The position numbers and the translations under genes are program-made. The notes under the pieces are model-generated. The model did no database searches and was not told the origin of the DNA. It saw only the letters and a list, made by a program, of their open reading frames with translations. From the NCBI RefSeq assembly GCF_000764305.2, contig NW_025943937.1, forward strand, positions 1 to 64,000: a stretch of DNA of 64,000 nucleotides. Direction: 5' to 3'. Within the stretch, counting starts at the first letter, position 1. Each line of letters starts with the position of its first letter. The stretch comes from Hyalella azteca (lineage: Eukaryota > Arthropoda > Malacostraca > Amphipoda > Hyalellidae). Shown here piece by piece: positions 35,901-46,200 of this stretch.

Positions 35901-37316
35901 AGGCACACCGGCAACAGCCCGCCTCATCCTCTCCTGCGCAATGCTTCCTCCCCACCTAACAAGAGCAGCCCCAACTCCCACAGTTCTGGGGACTCGCCTG
36001 TATCAGATGACAACGGCGGGTGTCAGAGCGGCCTCGCTCATGTCCTAGAACTTTTTGATTTCCCTTCCAGCTTCCGCACCGCGGATCTGGTGGCCGTGTA
36101 TCAAGGCTACCAGGCCGCAGCGCCTGTGGACATTAAGTGGGTGAACGACACTGCTGCTCTCGCTGTCTTCTCTTCACTCGCCATCGGTTTGTGGAATTGA
36201 TGATTTTTGTAGCGCTGCGTTTCTTTGTAATGAATTAAATTGTCTATTGGGGAACTATCTAATTGTCTATTGAGGAACTTACTCTAACCTGAACATTTAG
36301 ATACTTGCTTGTTTGCCGGCCAATGAACTAACAAACTAACTTGCATGTTTGCCTCTTCAAGAATTCAGAATAAATTTATGTATAGAAAATAAAAATCCTA
36401 ATCTCAGCGTATGATGTTTTAAATACTAATGCTCTTGGATTCATTGCATGAATTTGGAATTTTAGCTGCTATGTCATAGTTTATTTAATTATCTCGGATT
36501 ATTGAGCACCTAGTTTAAAATCTTATAGGCAGTACTAGTTTTAAAGATGCAAGATGAATTCACATGAATTCCTTCATTGCAGCCGAATGAATTCACATGA
36601 TTTCCCTCATTACAGCCGAAAAAGCGCTGTGCTTGCAGCATCCCCACATCAAGTCGCGTCGCCTGGCAGATGCGTCGGCAGCAGCTAAGGCGAAGGCCGT
36701 GACCATCGACGAGGAGCTGTTGCCAGCTAGGCCGCGCCCTGCGACCAGCATGCTGCTCGCTCGCCGTCTGCTCACGGGAGCGTTGGGTGTACGCGTCAGC
36801 CTCAGTCGCGAGGAGAAGGAGAAGGAGGCCCGAGCAATCAAAGACGCTCGAGGTGGGCTCTACCGTAACACATTTTTAGCTGCACTAAGTTGCTCTTTCG
36901 CTGGATTTACGTTTTGAAAATATTACAATAAAAACTTAGAATGTATCGTTATAGGATTATAGCACGCCGATGTTATAAGAAGCTTTCTCTAAATGTTTTT
37001 TTTTTCTTATTTTGAACATGATTTTCTTGCTCCAAGGTGATTATCTCTCTTTTCGAAATAAGATACCCTTTAACATGTATTGATTTATGCAACTCTCTTA
37101 TATCGAATTTCTAGTTTAATGTTATTTACAATGAACTAAGTATGTATTGCACATTTTGTTGAATCGTACATCAATAGTATATAATATTATTATTTCAATT
37201 TTAATTTTAAATGACGATGCGCAAGCTTTTACCATAATTTGCTAATTGGTTGTTGTTCAGATCGCAAGCGGATGATAGCTAAGCAGAAGGAAGACGTCTG
37301 GGAAGGCAACGTGTGA
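17985..37316 (+). CDS. R3HCC1L: R3H and coiled-coil domain protein (R3HCC1/R3HCC1L-like)
   Basis: Seven exons join in phase to 1234 aa: 17985-18100, 31312-31491, 31984-32075, 32881-35552, 35835-36186, 36616-36852, 37261-37316. Exons 1-2 encode an R3H domain (LPPLSARHRYLAHQL, with the RxxxH signature at residues 51-55), a fold that binds single-stranded nucleic acid. Exon 4 is a 2.67-kb, Ser/Asn/Gln-rich, probably disordered block with an EIYKPP motif near its start (compare ALYVP in vertebrate R3HCC1L), a basic RKRRSRRNRKRR cluster near residue 612 and a charged coiled coil near 945-995. Exons 5-7 carry the conserved end: LELFDFPSSFRTADL, IKWVNDTAALAVFSSL, ARRLLTGALGVR and KQKEDVWEG. Vertebrate relatives are mostly shorter. 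Cellular role is poorly known. Intron 1 is 13.2 kb. The symbol rests on remembered family motifs. Confidence 0.85.
18108..18736. repeat. 92-bp tandem repeat just inside intron 1
   Basis: Seven diverged copies of a roughly 92-base unit: GAGTTACGAGAGCTTTAGTR, ATATAATTGTTARTTYTCTC, GTGAG, then GATGTGACGGTAAAAAGAAC and ATGATCTTC. It begins within ten bases of the exon 1 donor of the R3HCC1L-like gene. Most units contain ACGGTAAAAAG, a fair match to a 5' splice site. Confidence 0.9.
18737..22821. other. Intron 1 of the R3HCC1L-like gene, part a: nothing recognised
   Basis: No exon-like, RNA-like or transposon-like structure could be supported. The DNA is AT-rich and the short open frames look random. 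Confidence 0.45.
22822..23033. mobile_element. 212-bp TA-flanked MITE
   Basis: Inverted ends CATTGTTAGAAAAA and TTTTTCTAACAGTG, continuing inward with ACGG/CCGTTAACGGTAA. TA on both sides (22820-22821, 23034-23035). It has no coding frame. It lies in intron 1 of the R3HCC1L-like gene. Confidence 0.75.
23146..23222. repeat. Short tandem repeat TTACAACGTGTTTCTG
   Basis: Four copies of a 16-17 base unit, one interrupted by CGACACGCG. It lies in intron 1. Confidence 0.8.
23223..26436. other. Intron 1, part b: nothing recognised
   Basis: No exon or element could be supported. 25880-26100 is richer in GC and open in several frames on both strands, but no family or splice evidence was found. Confidence 0.4.
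26437..26614. mobile_element. Dispersed repeat B with GTCCGTCTGTCC microsatellite, copy 1
   Basis: The unit starts TTTTTAGCGCATTTTCTCATTT, carries a GTCCGTCTGTCC array, then GTTTTCGTCGACGAGAAAAT and the palindrome CTCACTGCAGTGAG. GAGAAAATGCGCT inverts AGCGCATTTTCTC. Copy 2 lies at 39334-39508 with the same borders, so this is a short non-autonomous mobile unit. It lies in intron 1 of the R3HCC1L-like gene. Confidence 0.75.
26888..27053. repeat. Tandem duplication, 83-84 bp unit
   Basis: Two adjacent, nearly identical copies containing AAATTAAGCGTACCTTTTST, TACGGTTCGAGAATTTGAAG and CTTAACGTAGAGACC. The few differences suggest a recent local duplication. It lies within intron 1. Confidence 0.85.
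27054..29335. other. Intron 1, part c: a G-tract but no gene
   Basis: No exon or RNA gene recognised. 28722-28743 is a G-tract run of three G blocks (six, five and nine G) that could form a G-quadruplex, listed in the findings. 29270-29330 on the minus strand contains CTGATGAAGACG and, near 29305, GATCGATAC, a match to a pol III B box, which may mark a SINE fragment. Confidence 0.4.
29336..29376. repeat. Perfect 18-bp hairpin
   Basis: TGCGCTTGTAACATCACT (29336-29353), a five-base loop, and its exact inverse (29359-29376). A third partial copy, GTAGTGATGTTAC, follows at 29383. It lies in intron 1 beside a possible SINE fragment. It could be a transposon tip or fold as a structured RNA. Confidence 0.85.
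29785..29981. mobile_element. hAT-type MITE with perfect 8-bp target duplication
   Basis: A 197-bp element with ends CAGAGGTGGGCAGTAGCG and CGCTGCCCAGCTCTG, flanked on both sides by GATGTAAG (29777-29784, 29982-29989). An 8-bp duplication and CAGAG/CTCTG ends are typical of hAT elements. Inside are four or five rounds of GTAGCGGTAGCG with GCTACATTT, so the whole element folds on itself. It has no coding frame. Intact duplications suggest a fairly recent insertion into intron 1. Confidence 0.92.
30205..30460. repeat. Nested repeat: 85-bp direct repeats around a 15-16 bp array
   Basis: Two copies of a block (TTCCTGGTTGTCGGTCC ... CTTTGTTCACT) at about 30209-30290 and 30377-30454 flank five copies of ACTTGTTCCGATCG. 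It lies in intron 1. The open frames here follow from the repeat and show no domain. Confidence 0.8.
32076..32550. other. Intron 3 of the R3HCC1L-like gene, first part
   Basis: No exon or element recognised. TCTGTGRCGYACCAAATT followed by a poly-T run occurs twice around 32110 and 32165. Confidence 0.4.
32551..32798. mobile_element. MITE with TAGTCAAATGGGGTAAGACAG ends
   Basis: Inverted ends of about 27 bases (TATAGTCAAATGGGGTAAGA at 32553 and TCTTACCCCATCTGACTATA at 32775) enclose about 190 bases of AT-rich DNA. Flanks are TA-rich, so the exact target duplication cannot be fixed. It ends only about 80 bases before the acceptor of the large exon. Confidence 0.75.
36549..36615 (+). promoter_or_regulatory. 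Tandemly duplicated 3' splice site before exon 6
   Basis: The 33-base block GAATTCACATGAWTTCCYTC + ATTRCAGCCGAA occurs twice. The AGs end at 36582 and 36615. The downstream AG keeps the R3HCC1L-like frame (Ala-Glu-Lys-Ala). The upstream AG would give Ala-Glu-stop, because TGA begins the second block. Confidence 0.85.
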
Positions 37317-39333
37317 AGGCTGTTCGAATGGCTGCTTCTGACTCGCCCTTGTGATATTTGTGTCAAAACCTTACCGAGAAAATATTGTTCAAGTATTTAC
37401 ATGTGAGCTCCTGATTAATGACGTGCTCTCACCGTCTAAGTTGTATTCAAGACTGATATTACTGATGATAAACGTAACATTAGATGTACCGACCCGTATA
37501 TTCATACTTAGATATACGTACCGAGAGGCATTCTTAAGCTCATATTTTTCAGTGTGATTTTCTTGTAGGTTTAAGCTATTTAAACTCTCCTGGTTCCTGG
37601 CTGATCCTCTGATGACTGAAAATTTCATCTGTATATTTTCGAACCATAAACCTCCGCTGTCGTAAGGAAGTATTTTCTACGTGTAAGATTTTTCTGTGTA
37701 AAATTGTACAATAGACGATGTCGATGTTTTAGGCCAGATTTCAAATAGCGACCTGTTCTAGCTGGAACCCTATTGTAATCTTTGTGTCAGATCAAATGAT
37801 ATTTTATTATTCATGGTGTTATTATGCTTAGCACCTATCATCATCTACCTTTATTACATACCTGCTTGGATATCATATCGAATGACATTACTTCTCTCAT
37901 AATATGCCTGTTACAATTTCACTTATGAGTGATGTGCACTTAAAATAGAGCTTACATTTTTGGTGTTTGTACATTGCTGATACGTGGTCGTTCAATTGAA
38001 TGCCCTCAATTCAGGAATTTCGTGCATGGCAACTAATTTTCTCGCTTTTAATTTGGATTATAATTTACTATTTAATTTTTACTCTTTTTTCGCTAAGCGA
38101 AGTTCTTATGATTATTTCTCTTACCTACGTTTGACCGTCAATCGTTTGTTGATGACTTGAGTTGCATGCAAATTATCGTCACTATTGCGTATAGCAACAC
38201 AAATTCTAAACTCTTAACTTAATATCGAAGTAGCGTTTCTCTCTCTTACGATCAGTGAATGTTGAATGCTACTTCAAATCCATCGACAGATTTAAAGCGG
38301 CATGAAGTCCCTCTTTTCAATTCCTCCAACAATTTTAAGCAATATTGTAGGCTATCGTTGTCCGGAAGAATTGGTTAATAATTGGTCCGCAATAGTTCAA
38401 TAAGAATTTCAAAAAGTGATTATGTCAGGTGTTACTCTAGTGTATTTATGTTCGTGTTTGCATCAATGTGCTGGTGGCTGTTGGTGTGTTGTAAATCAGT
38501 TTATGTAAATTCTTAATTAAATAAGTCGTTTGTGTTGAGCACAGTTGCAATAACCACATGACAATACATACTTGACCGCATTTTTTGTATTTCTCTTTCC
38601 TTCTCATCCTGTTTACGAACGCTTTAAGTACGTTAGTCATGACGAACTGAAACGGAGATTTCTGAGGTTCTCAATTGCACGGTTTTCCATTTCCAAGAAT
38701 GTACGGTGCTTGCTTACAAGTCCCTCTGTAATTATTACTGCCATTGCGGATGTCATTATTGAGGCAAGCAATTCTTATCCCAGTCATTGATTAAAATTTT
38801 ATGTTTGGAACGTAGAAACCAAAATTTGTGAATGGTCTTGAAAAAAACTTGGTTGTTTCGTTGTGCTTGCAGACCATTGCATCATAATCAAAAATGTTGA
38901 AATTATAGAAAAAACGCCCGGTTCACATGTGACCGCACTGAGAACCGATTTCGTAAGTGGTTTTTAGCCCATCACATATTTTATCATCTGTGCCGTATTA
39001 GGTGGCTTGTTTTTAATGCTTGCTAGGCCTTTGATCAACTTAATTTGTTTTAATAGTTGACTTTTTCCTGCTAGCTTTCTCATTTTCATGTTGGGTTATT
39101 CCAAAGTTGGAAATAAATAGGGAAAATAATATTTTTTGACGGCACATTGGCCAAAACGATTAGAAAACATAACTTAATTACAGCTTAACTATTTGTCTCC
39201 ATTTGGGGGGAAATTCTTTCATCCTGGTTTCTATTATAACCTTCAGTATTAATGAAGACAATTGAAACATTGTATGGAATATTGCTTTTAATAAACATTC
39301 CGATTTGTGTCTTCCAGTGAGAGGGCAACTGCA
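37317..39333. other. 3' flank of the R3HCC1L-like gene, no gene seen
   Basis: The 3' UTR should lie here. No AATAAA was seen near the stop; the first clear one is near 39110. Short frames show no known motif. Confidence 0.4.
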
Positions 39334-39508
39334 TTTTTAGCGCATTTTCCCATTTATGAAAAAAATGCACTATTGTTCTCGCCATGTCCGTCTGTCCGTC
39401 CGTCTGTCTGTCCGTCTGTCTGTCTGTCCGTCCGTGACCACGTTTTCGTCGACGAGAAAATGCGCTCTCTGTCACTCACTGCAGTGAGTACTGATTTATA
39501 TTTTTTTA
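39334..39508. mobile_element. Dispersed repeat B, copy 2
   Basis: Same borders and internal order as 26437-26614, with a differently arranged GTCTGTCC microsatellite and the same CTCACTGCAGTGAG palindrome near the 3' end. Sequence outside the borders is unrelated, so the limits are those of a mobile unit. Confidence 0.75.
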
Positions 39509-40281
39509 TTAAACACCCAATCAATGCTCAATCATCTTTAGGCGGATCGCTCCTATTACCAATTTTAATGCTCTAATGCGCACGCATACCACGCAAAAAT
39601 TTATCAAATTGAAAACGATCCTGACCTAAAAACATAGCTCTTTATCTACAATGTGTCCCTTTTAGATCTATCGGTATGTATATATATTTATTTTCGCTTC
39701 GTATTCGCGTACTTCACAAAGCGCTAAGTCAGTTAGACGTAAGAATGCGAAAAGTTGGTGTTTAGTTTAGTATCTAGTCAGTAATCACTACAACTGCGTG
39801 AAATTGCAACAACGGCGAGGAATCTGTGTGTGGAGGCAATTTCGAGCTGAGATTATTCAAATTGTATTACGGTATTGATGTATGCGGGATGTCTGAAATG
39901 AAATAATTCCTACAGTAAATATGGAATAGTAATAGATGATATTAACGTACAAATCAGCCGCATTTCGAATTGTGTCCCACGAATTTATGGCAGTTAATCT
40001 ATCAAAACTTATTCAATAATGGGTTTAAATAAAAGAAAAAGGTGCGCTTGCTCATCAAAAAAAAACATTTGGTCATGTGTGTTCTCACTATTTTAACAGT
40101 CTATTCTAAATGTGCTGGTATAAGGAGTGGAAATGCCTTAGATGATACCGCCACTAATTTGAAGCACGACTGTGTGGCAACATTTGATCTGGGTCCTGTC
40201 TTAAAGGTTGGTCGAAGAATGGAGTGAAATAATCAGACGTCTGAAAATATAATTTTGAAGCTATTGAACCAAATTTTTAAG
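39509..40281. other. Intergenic DNA upstream of RpS3
   Basis: No gene seen. It should contain the RpS3 promoter, but no clear TATA box was found. Confidence 0.4.
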
Positions 40282-40288
40282 CTTTCTT
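40282..40288 (+). promoter_or_regulatory. Possible 5' TOP tract of RpS3
   Basis: CTTTCTT lies four bases before the RpS3 ATG. Ribosomal protein mRNAs usually begin with C followed by pyrimidines, so transcription may start here, giving a leader of only 11 bases. No transcript data support this. Confidence 0.35.
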
Positions 40289-40292
40289 GAAA

Positions 40293-43200
40293 ATGTCTGC
40301 AAGTGCAAGGGTTTCTGCTATAAGCAAGAAAAAGAAGGTTAGTTTACGTTTTAAATGACAAATAATGGTTCGAAACAGGGAACCTCCGTAACAACTTGTT
40401 TATGTTCACAAGTTATGGTGTTAGCCTAACACCATAACCACTGTTAGGTGAATTATTGACGTGTTGTAAATTTTTGAAAAGTGGTATAATAAGGTAGTAT
40501 CTCATATACCGATCTCTTTCCTTGGTTTTTAAGCGGCTAAAAATTCTGCAACCTGAGAAACAACTTGATGATGTAGCTACCTACAAACTTGAAGTAGGCT
40601 TACTCAATTTTTTCCTTACTTGTGTAATTGTGTTATTGTGTAGACTTGAGTCGACACTCCAGTAAGTAATGTTCAATTGCTCCTTGTTAAGATCTCAATG
40701 AATGACTCCAGTGTGCCAGTTTATTTGAAACAATAAATTTTAAGTAAGTAGATTAGGAAATTAAAGATGAACTGATTTTACAACATGTCCCTTCAGCTTC
40801 AGTGCTTCACTTCTTGTTTGTTTTCTACAAATCTTCTAAATGAAGTTTGGTAGGTATAGGCTACCTAAATGATATTTAACATGCCTATAATTGTCTAGTC
40901 GATCTGGAATTTTGCACACTTTAGTTAGTTTAGTATTGTTGGAGACAATGCTAAAATGAATTGACAGAATAAATAATTTTAAAAATTCAAAAAAGTTTTG
41001 AAGATCTTGAAAAATTGTTAAAATATTCATTTCATTAGTTAAAACAGGGTGCATACCTACCAATCATGGAAAATCTGGAATGTCCTGGAGTTTAATTTTT
41101 CATTTTCTAGGCCTAAAAAGTACTGGAATTTCATTTCAGATAATGGAAAATAGGTACTGGAATTTGCAAATAGGGTAAACGCAGTATATTCCGACATCGT
41201 AGGTAATTCCGTCACTTCTCTAGTTTTTCCTTTATATTAAGCTTTGTTTTAGTTCCATCAACTTCCATGCATTCGTTGATGGTTGAAATGGTGACGTCAT
41301 ACATTTGCGTGTCGAAATACTGCAAAAACACTAGTTCTTGGCCATCTAGTGGGAAAATATTGAGATCCAAAGAGAGACAATGCATGCCACGTGGTGAGAT
41401 CNGTGATATCGAAAAGTTTGTTGGTATTGTCCAATCGTGAGATTTTTAAGATTCTGGATGTGTTTTATTTTTATTTTAGAATGTATTCATTGCAAAAATG
41501 TGTCCGCTAGCCTACAGATAAACGACTAGTTAACTTGATTCGGCGTTGGCAACACGGGATTGGATTTCAAACCACCCGCGATTTCGGAAGAGCGGCAGGC
41601 AGTTTCCAATGAGCTCAGTTTATATGATTTCACTGCAGTGGAAGGTGAGGTGGTGTAACGCGGTGGTAGGGTTGATTTTTCGATACGTTTTCATATATTA
41701 ACATGAGAATATATTAACTATACAAAATTCCACAGTTTGACAGTTGACCTTGCTCCAGGTCTCATAGTGTGGCACGAGAGTCGTTGTAAAATTTATCTCA
41801 AGGTCATCTGGTCGTTGAACAACCGCATGCCAGTCGATAGTCGATAGGATTTATGCAGTTGATAGTCGATAGGTTTCTTCAGTAGTTCGATAACTTAACA
41901 ATGAAAACACTAGTCGTTAATAATGAGATAACCTTAAGTCTATGTACATAATATTCTTTATATACAACAACACCTAACAGATAACGCATTAATGGTTTAA
42001 TTTTTCAAACCAGCGGTGCCTTCTTAGCCTCTTAGGTTTCTTTACTAACGAATTCACCGCTTCACCTCACCGTAAATATTGTGCGTAAACAAATGCAAGC
42101 TTTCCCTAAAATACGGAGGTCACGCCTTACTCTTATCCAGAACTGCTTACTCAGTTTTAAATACTCAATCACCAGAATTATCAAACCTCAACTCTATTTA
42201 ATATATTGCTACTTGCATTTGTTCGACAAATGCGAGCCACTCACAAATGGGATTCGCGAATTTCATATTCTCTCAGGCATATATAAGAATACCAGTTAGT
42301 TACAATGGGACCTCTGTTATTCACGTGCGTACTGCAAATTAAGCGTAACACATTCCTGAATCATTCATCACAGAGTGAATTTCAACAAATGAAATGATCT
42401 AAACGTAAAAATCAACCTTGTAAATCAAGTCACGACAAGTACAAGAATCGGCAACAGGACATGGGCCTATTTCTTCAGTGAATCGACACTTTTGCAGACC
42501 CGCCTACGGTCCTGGCTGCGGATTCGCGCAACTGAACCACTCACAAGTCCTTCAATACTGAACGAATTTGCTTGAATTTTATTTAATATGTGAGTTAGGA
42601 GTAAACATTATTGATACGCTGCCGCAGGAATTAATACAGATTGTTTCAAAAATTAATTTTTAATCGAAAACAATAAACATATTTTTTTCTCAACCCAGAC
42701 ACTCATAATTCCTTCAATAGAGAACAGATTTGCTTGAATTTTGGATTATGAATATTTAGTATCGAAACGCTGCCGCAGAAATTATTACAGATTTTTACAT
42801 TAATTAGTTTTTAATTAAAACGAATAAACGTATTTTTTAAGCAACCTAACCATTCATAACTCCTTCAATACATAACGGATCTGCTTAATTGCTTAATTAA
42901 AAGCCTAATAGCTGTTAATTAAAACGTAATTTAGTAGTGTTCAATATTCGTTAGTGTTCTAATTCAAAGCCGTGTTGTATCCCAATACAGCTCACACAGC
43001 GAACGGAATTCAAATACGTTGATGTCGGCATTACGTATCAGTTAAATTTGAAGAGCTGACGCAATACGACTCACCACGTGTCAAATATTGCCACACATAG
43101 TGACGGAATATAGGGAGTTTCCATTCTAAAGGCTTTTTAATAAATATTAAGCATTTTAATGAGTTCACAGCTCGTAATTGGCTCTTCATGGCCTGGATAT

Positions 43201-46200
43201 GGAATTACCAGATCAAAGAAATGGAATCATAGCTTGCAAATCCATAAAACCATGGCTTGGAAAATCCAGTCATGGTTCAGAGAGTAGATTTTTTCCTCAC
43301 TAGCTCTAGATGAAATATCTCTTATTTAATTGTCTACAAAATTGCACAATCAGGCTGCAAGATTCCAACTGTATTGGAAATTTGACACTTAGAGGGCATG
43401 GTGTTTGTCATAAGTAAAATTCTAATCCTGCAGTGTGAATTATATGAATTTCTCTGCTTGTGCCTTGCAGGTAATTAATTTTTTTCAAATGACCCTTGCT
43501 ACAATTTTCTGATGCAAATGAAAAGAAAAGCTTGTTTTTGCCAGCAATTATATTAGTATTAACTGTTGAATGTGCATTTCTACCTGCCATTTATGTCAAA
43601 TTCTGCCAAATATTCTAGATTTGTCTGGACTAATGACTTGACTAAAGGAGATCTTAAGTTCTTTGAACTTGCACGTGTAGAAAAATCAATATTGAGTCAA
43701 TTTTAAGTGTTGGCAGTTTTGGCAGATTTTGTCTCGTCTCGATGCATGTTGCATGGTAGGCATTTTGTGCTTATCTCGAGGCTTAACTGACAGCTGGATT
43801 AGGTCAATTTTTGTTTGAACCTTAAAAAAAAGGAAATTACAATTTATAACTGTTGTCCAATTTTTTTAGATGTTTCATATATTAACTTGCTAATCTGCAT
43901 TTTGTTGGTGTGAAGAAAAATATGCCTATCTTTATTAAACAAAACTGATTTCACAAATTCTAATGGTGATAACTTGTGTCTGCTATTAATTTGTCTTCTA
44001 TTTTAATTGTTCCCCTTAATTTCTAACAGATAATCGATCATTTAAAAGGCAATTGTTTAATCCAATTTGCTATGCAGGATCTACTTGATCTTTGTTTGCA
44101 ATCCCGGTGTTTGCGATAAGTTAAACTCTGACTGCAAAGATCTCAATATAATCAAAGAAGAGCTATTGGCAGTGAACTAGCTACATAAATGCATGGCACT
44201 AAAAATTTGAGAACTCCCAAATGAATCTTTCTGCCAAATATCTAACATCAATTAGACTTTACTGACACAAAGAATGTAAACAACAGAAACCTCACAGCAA
44301 TTTTAGTAGCTTGTGTTCATGTGTAATTTTTAACACGTTTTTAACACGTTTTTCTTAGCTTAGCTTTGCGTTTGTTTGTTAACACGTTTTTCTTAGCTTA
44401 GCTTCGCGTTTGTTTGTTTGTTTGTTTGTTTATTTGTTTGTTTGTTTGTTTGTTGTTAACATTGACAACGAAAATTAGCCCACATCAAATTTCCAAAATT
44501 CGTGTGTTGTGTGCTTTTCGCTTTAATCATAAATCTGCCGACACGCGTTTTTTGGGGCCAGCCATAATTTATTTTCTACTATTTAGTCCACAAGAAAAAC
44601 GTGTTATTTTTTAAAAAGTTTTTTTAAGTATTTTTTATTATTTATTTTATTTTAATAAAAATTTATAAGAGTCAAGGATGAGATACCCAAGGGAGCAGTT
44701 GCCTTTCACCCCATTTGTTGTTTTTAGAAAATCCCATGCAAATAAAGCTAGTTTGTTATTGTGCATATGGATATGTGGTTTATGTATATTTTCTTTTCAG
44801 ATGTTTCCAATTACAGAGATCACAAAATGCAAGTGATTGTTTATTTTTGCACGTTTGTTTTGTTTCTACCTTGAGTAACAATGAGCAACTTACCTTCTTG
44901 TTATCAATGTTTTTTCACTTTATTACTGTACTGACGGTTTATGTATTAGTTTCAAATGATTCTCATCCTAATTTTTCCCCATTTGTTTTCCAGTTTGTCA
45001 AGGATGGAGTTTTTAAGGCAGAATTGAACCGCTTCCTTACAAATGAGTTGGCTGAAGATGGCTACTCGGGTGTACAAGTGCGCCACACTCCTGCCCGTCG
45101 TGAGATCATCATCCTTGCCACACGCACGCAAAATGTGCTTGGAGAGAAGGGTCGAAGAATTAGGGAGCTCACTGCACTTGTGCAGAAAAGGTTTGAGTTT
45201 CCCAACAACAGTGTAGAGCTCTATGCTGAGAAGGTGGCACAGCGCGGTCTCTGTGCAATTGCTCAGGCTGAGTCTCTCCGGTACAAGCTTGTGGGAGGAC
45301 TTGCAGTCAGGAGGTAAGAATCGTGTCAGAAGTTTATGAAAGCTACAGTTTGCAGTTTCATTTCTGTTGAGCCAATGACATATTCATAGTAAATAATTTA
45401 AATTCTGTTATCAGCTATTAAGATTATTTTAATTCACAAATTTTCATGTTTTGTGCCCTACTCAAAATTGATAACTTGCTGTAATTCAAGAAGTCAAATA
45501 ATTAAATTATTCTGATTAATTTCTTAATGTGTTGTGTAACATATTTCTAAGTTTGGTTTTCGTGATCCTGTTTACTATTGATTTTGTTGACAGGGCATGT
45601 TACGGTGTGCTTCGCTTCATTATGGAGTCTGGAGCCAAGGGCTGTGAAGTTGTGGTGTCAGGCAAGCTGCGAGGTCAGCGTGCCAAGTCCATGAAGTTCA
45701 CTGACGGACTCATGATTCACTCTGGAGACCCCAGGAGGCACTATGTTGACTCTGCTGTGCGTCACGTGCCTCTCAGACAAGGTGGGCTTCCCTGTATATT
45801 TATTCTGATATCAAAGAACCAGCTTATAGCATGTTTTGAATGCCTTCTGACCGCTGAAACTAATGTCGACTTAACCAATTTGTGTCTAAATCATCTCCAA
45901 TATATTATTGGGCGTTCATCCTTTCTGATGTACAAGGATAATTCTGTCACCATGTCAGCTGAATGATGCGCCATGAGCTCTCTATTTTTTATTTCTGTTT
46001 ATTCCAGCCAAACCACCATTTTATGTGTTAAATGAAAAAAAACTCTTAGAGTGAAGTTAATTTTGTCCTTGACAACTACCCACTGATCGCTCATTTAACC
46101 AAGTGTTCTCATCCTTGTGTAAGAGTAAAATTATCTGAATCTCTCCTTATCTTCGAGTTCGTATTTGGCAGAATCAGTGGAAGCTATCACACCTAATGAA

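Noticed and set aside
45900..45970. Possible C/D box snoRNA (CTGATGTA ... CTGA)
   Set aside because: The C box deviates from RTGATGA and no terminal stem was found.
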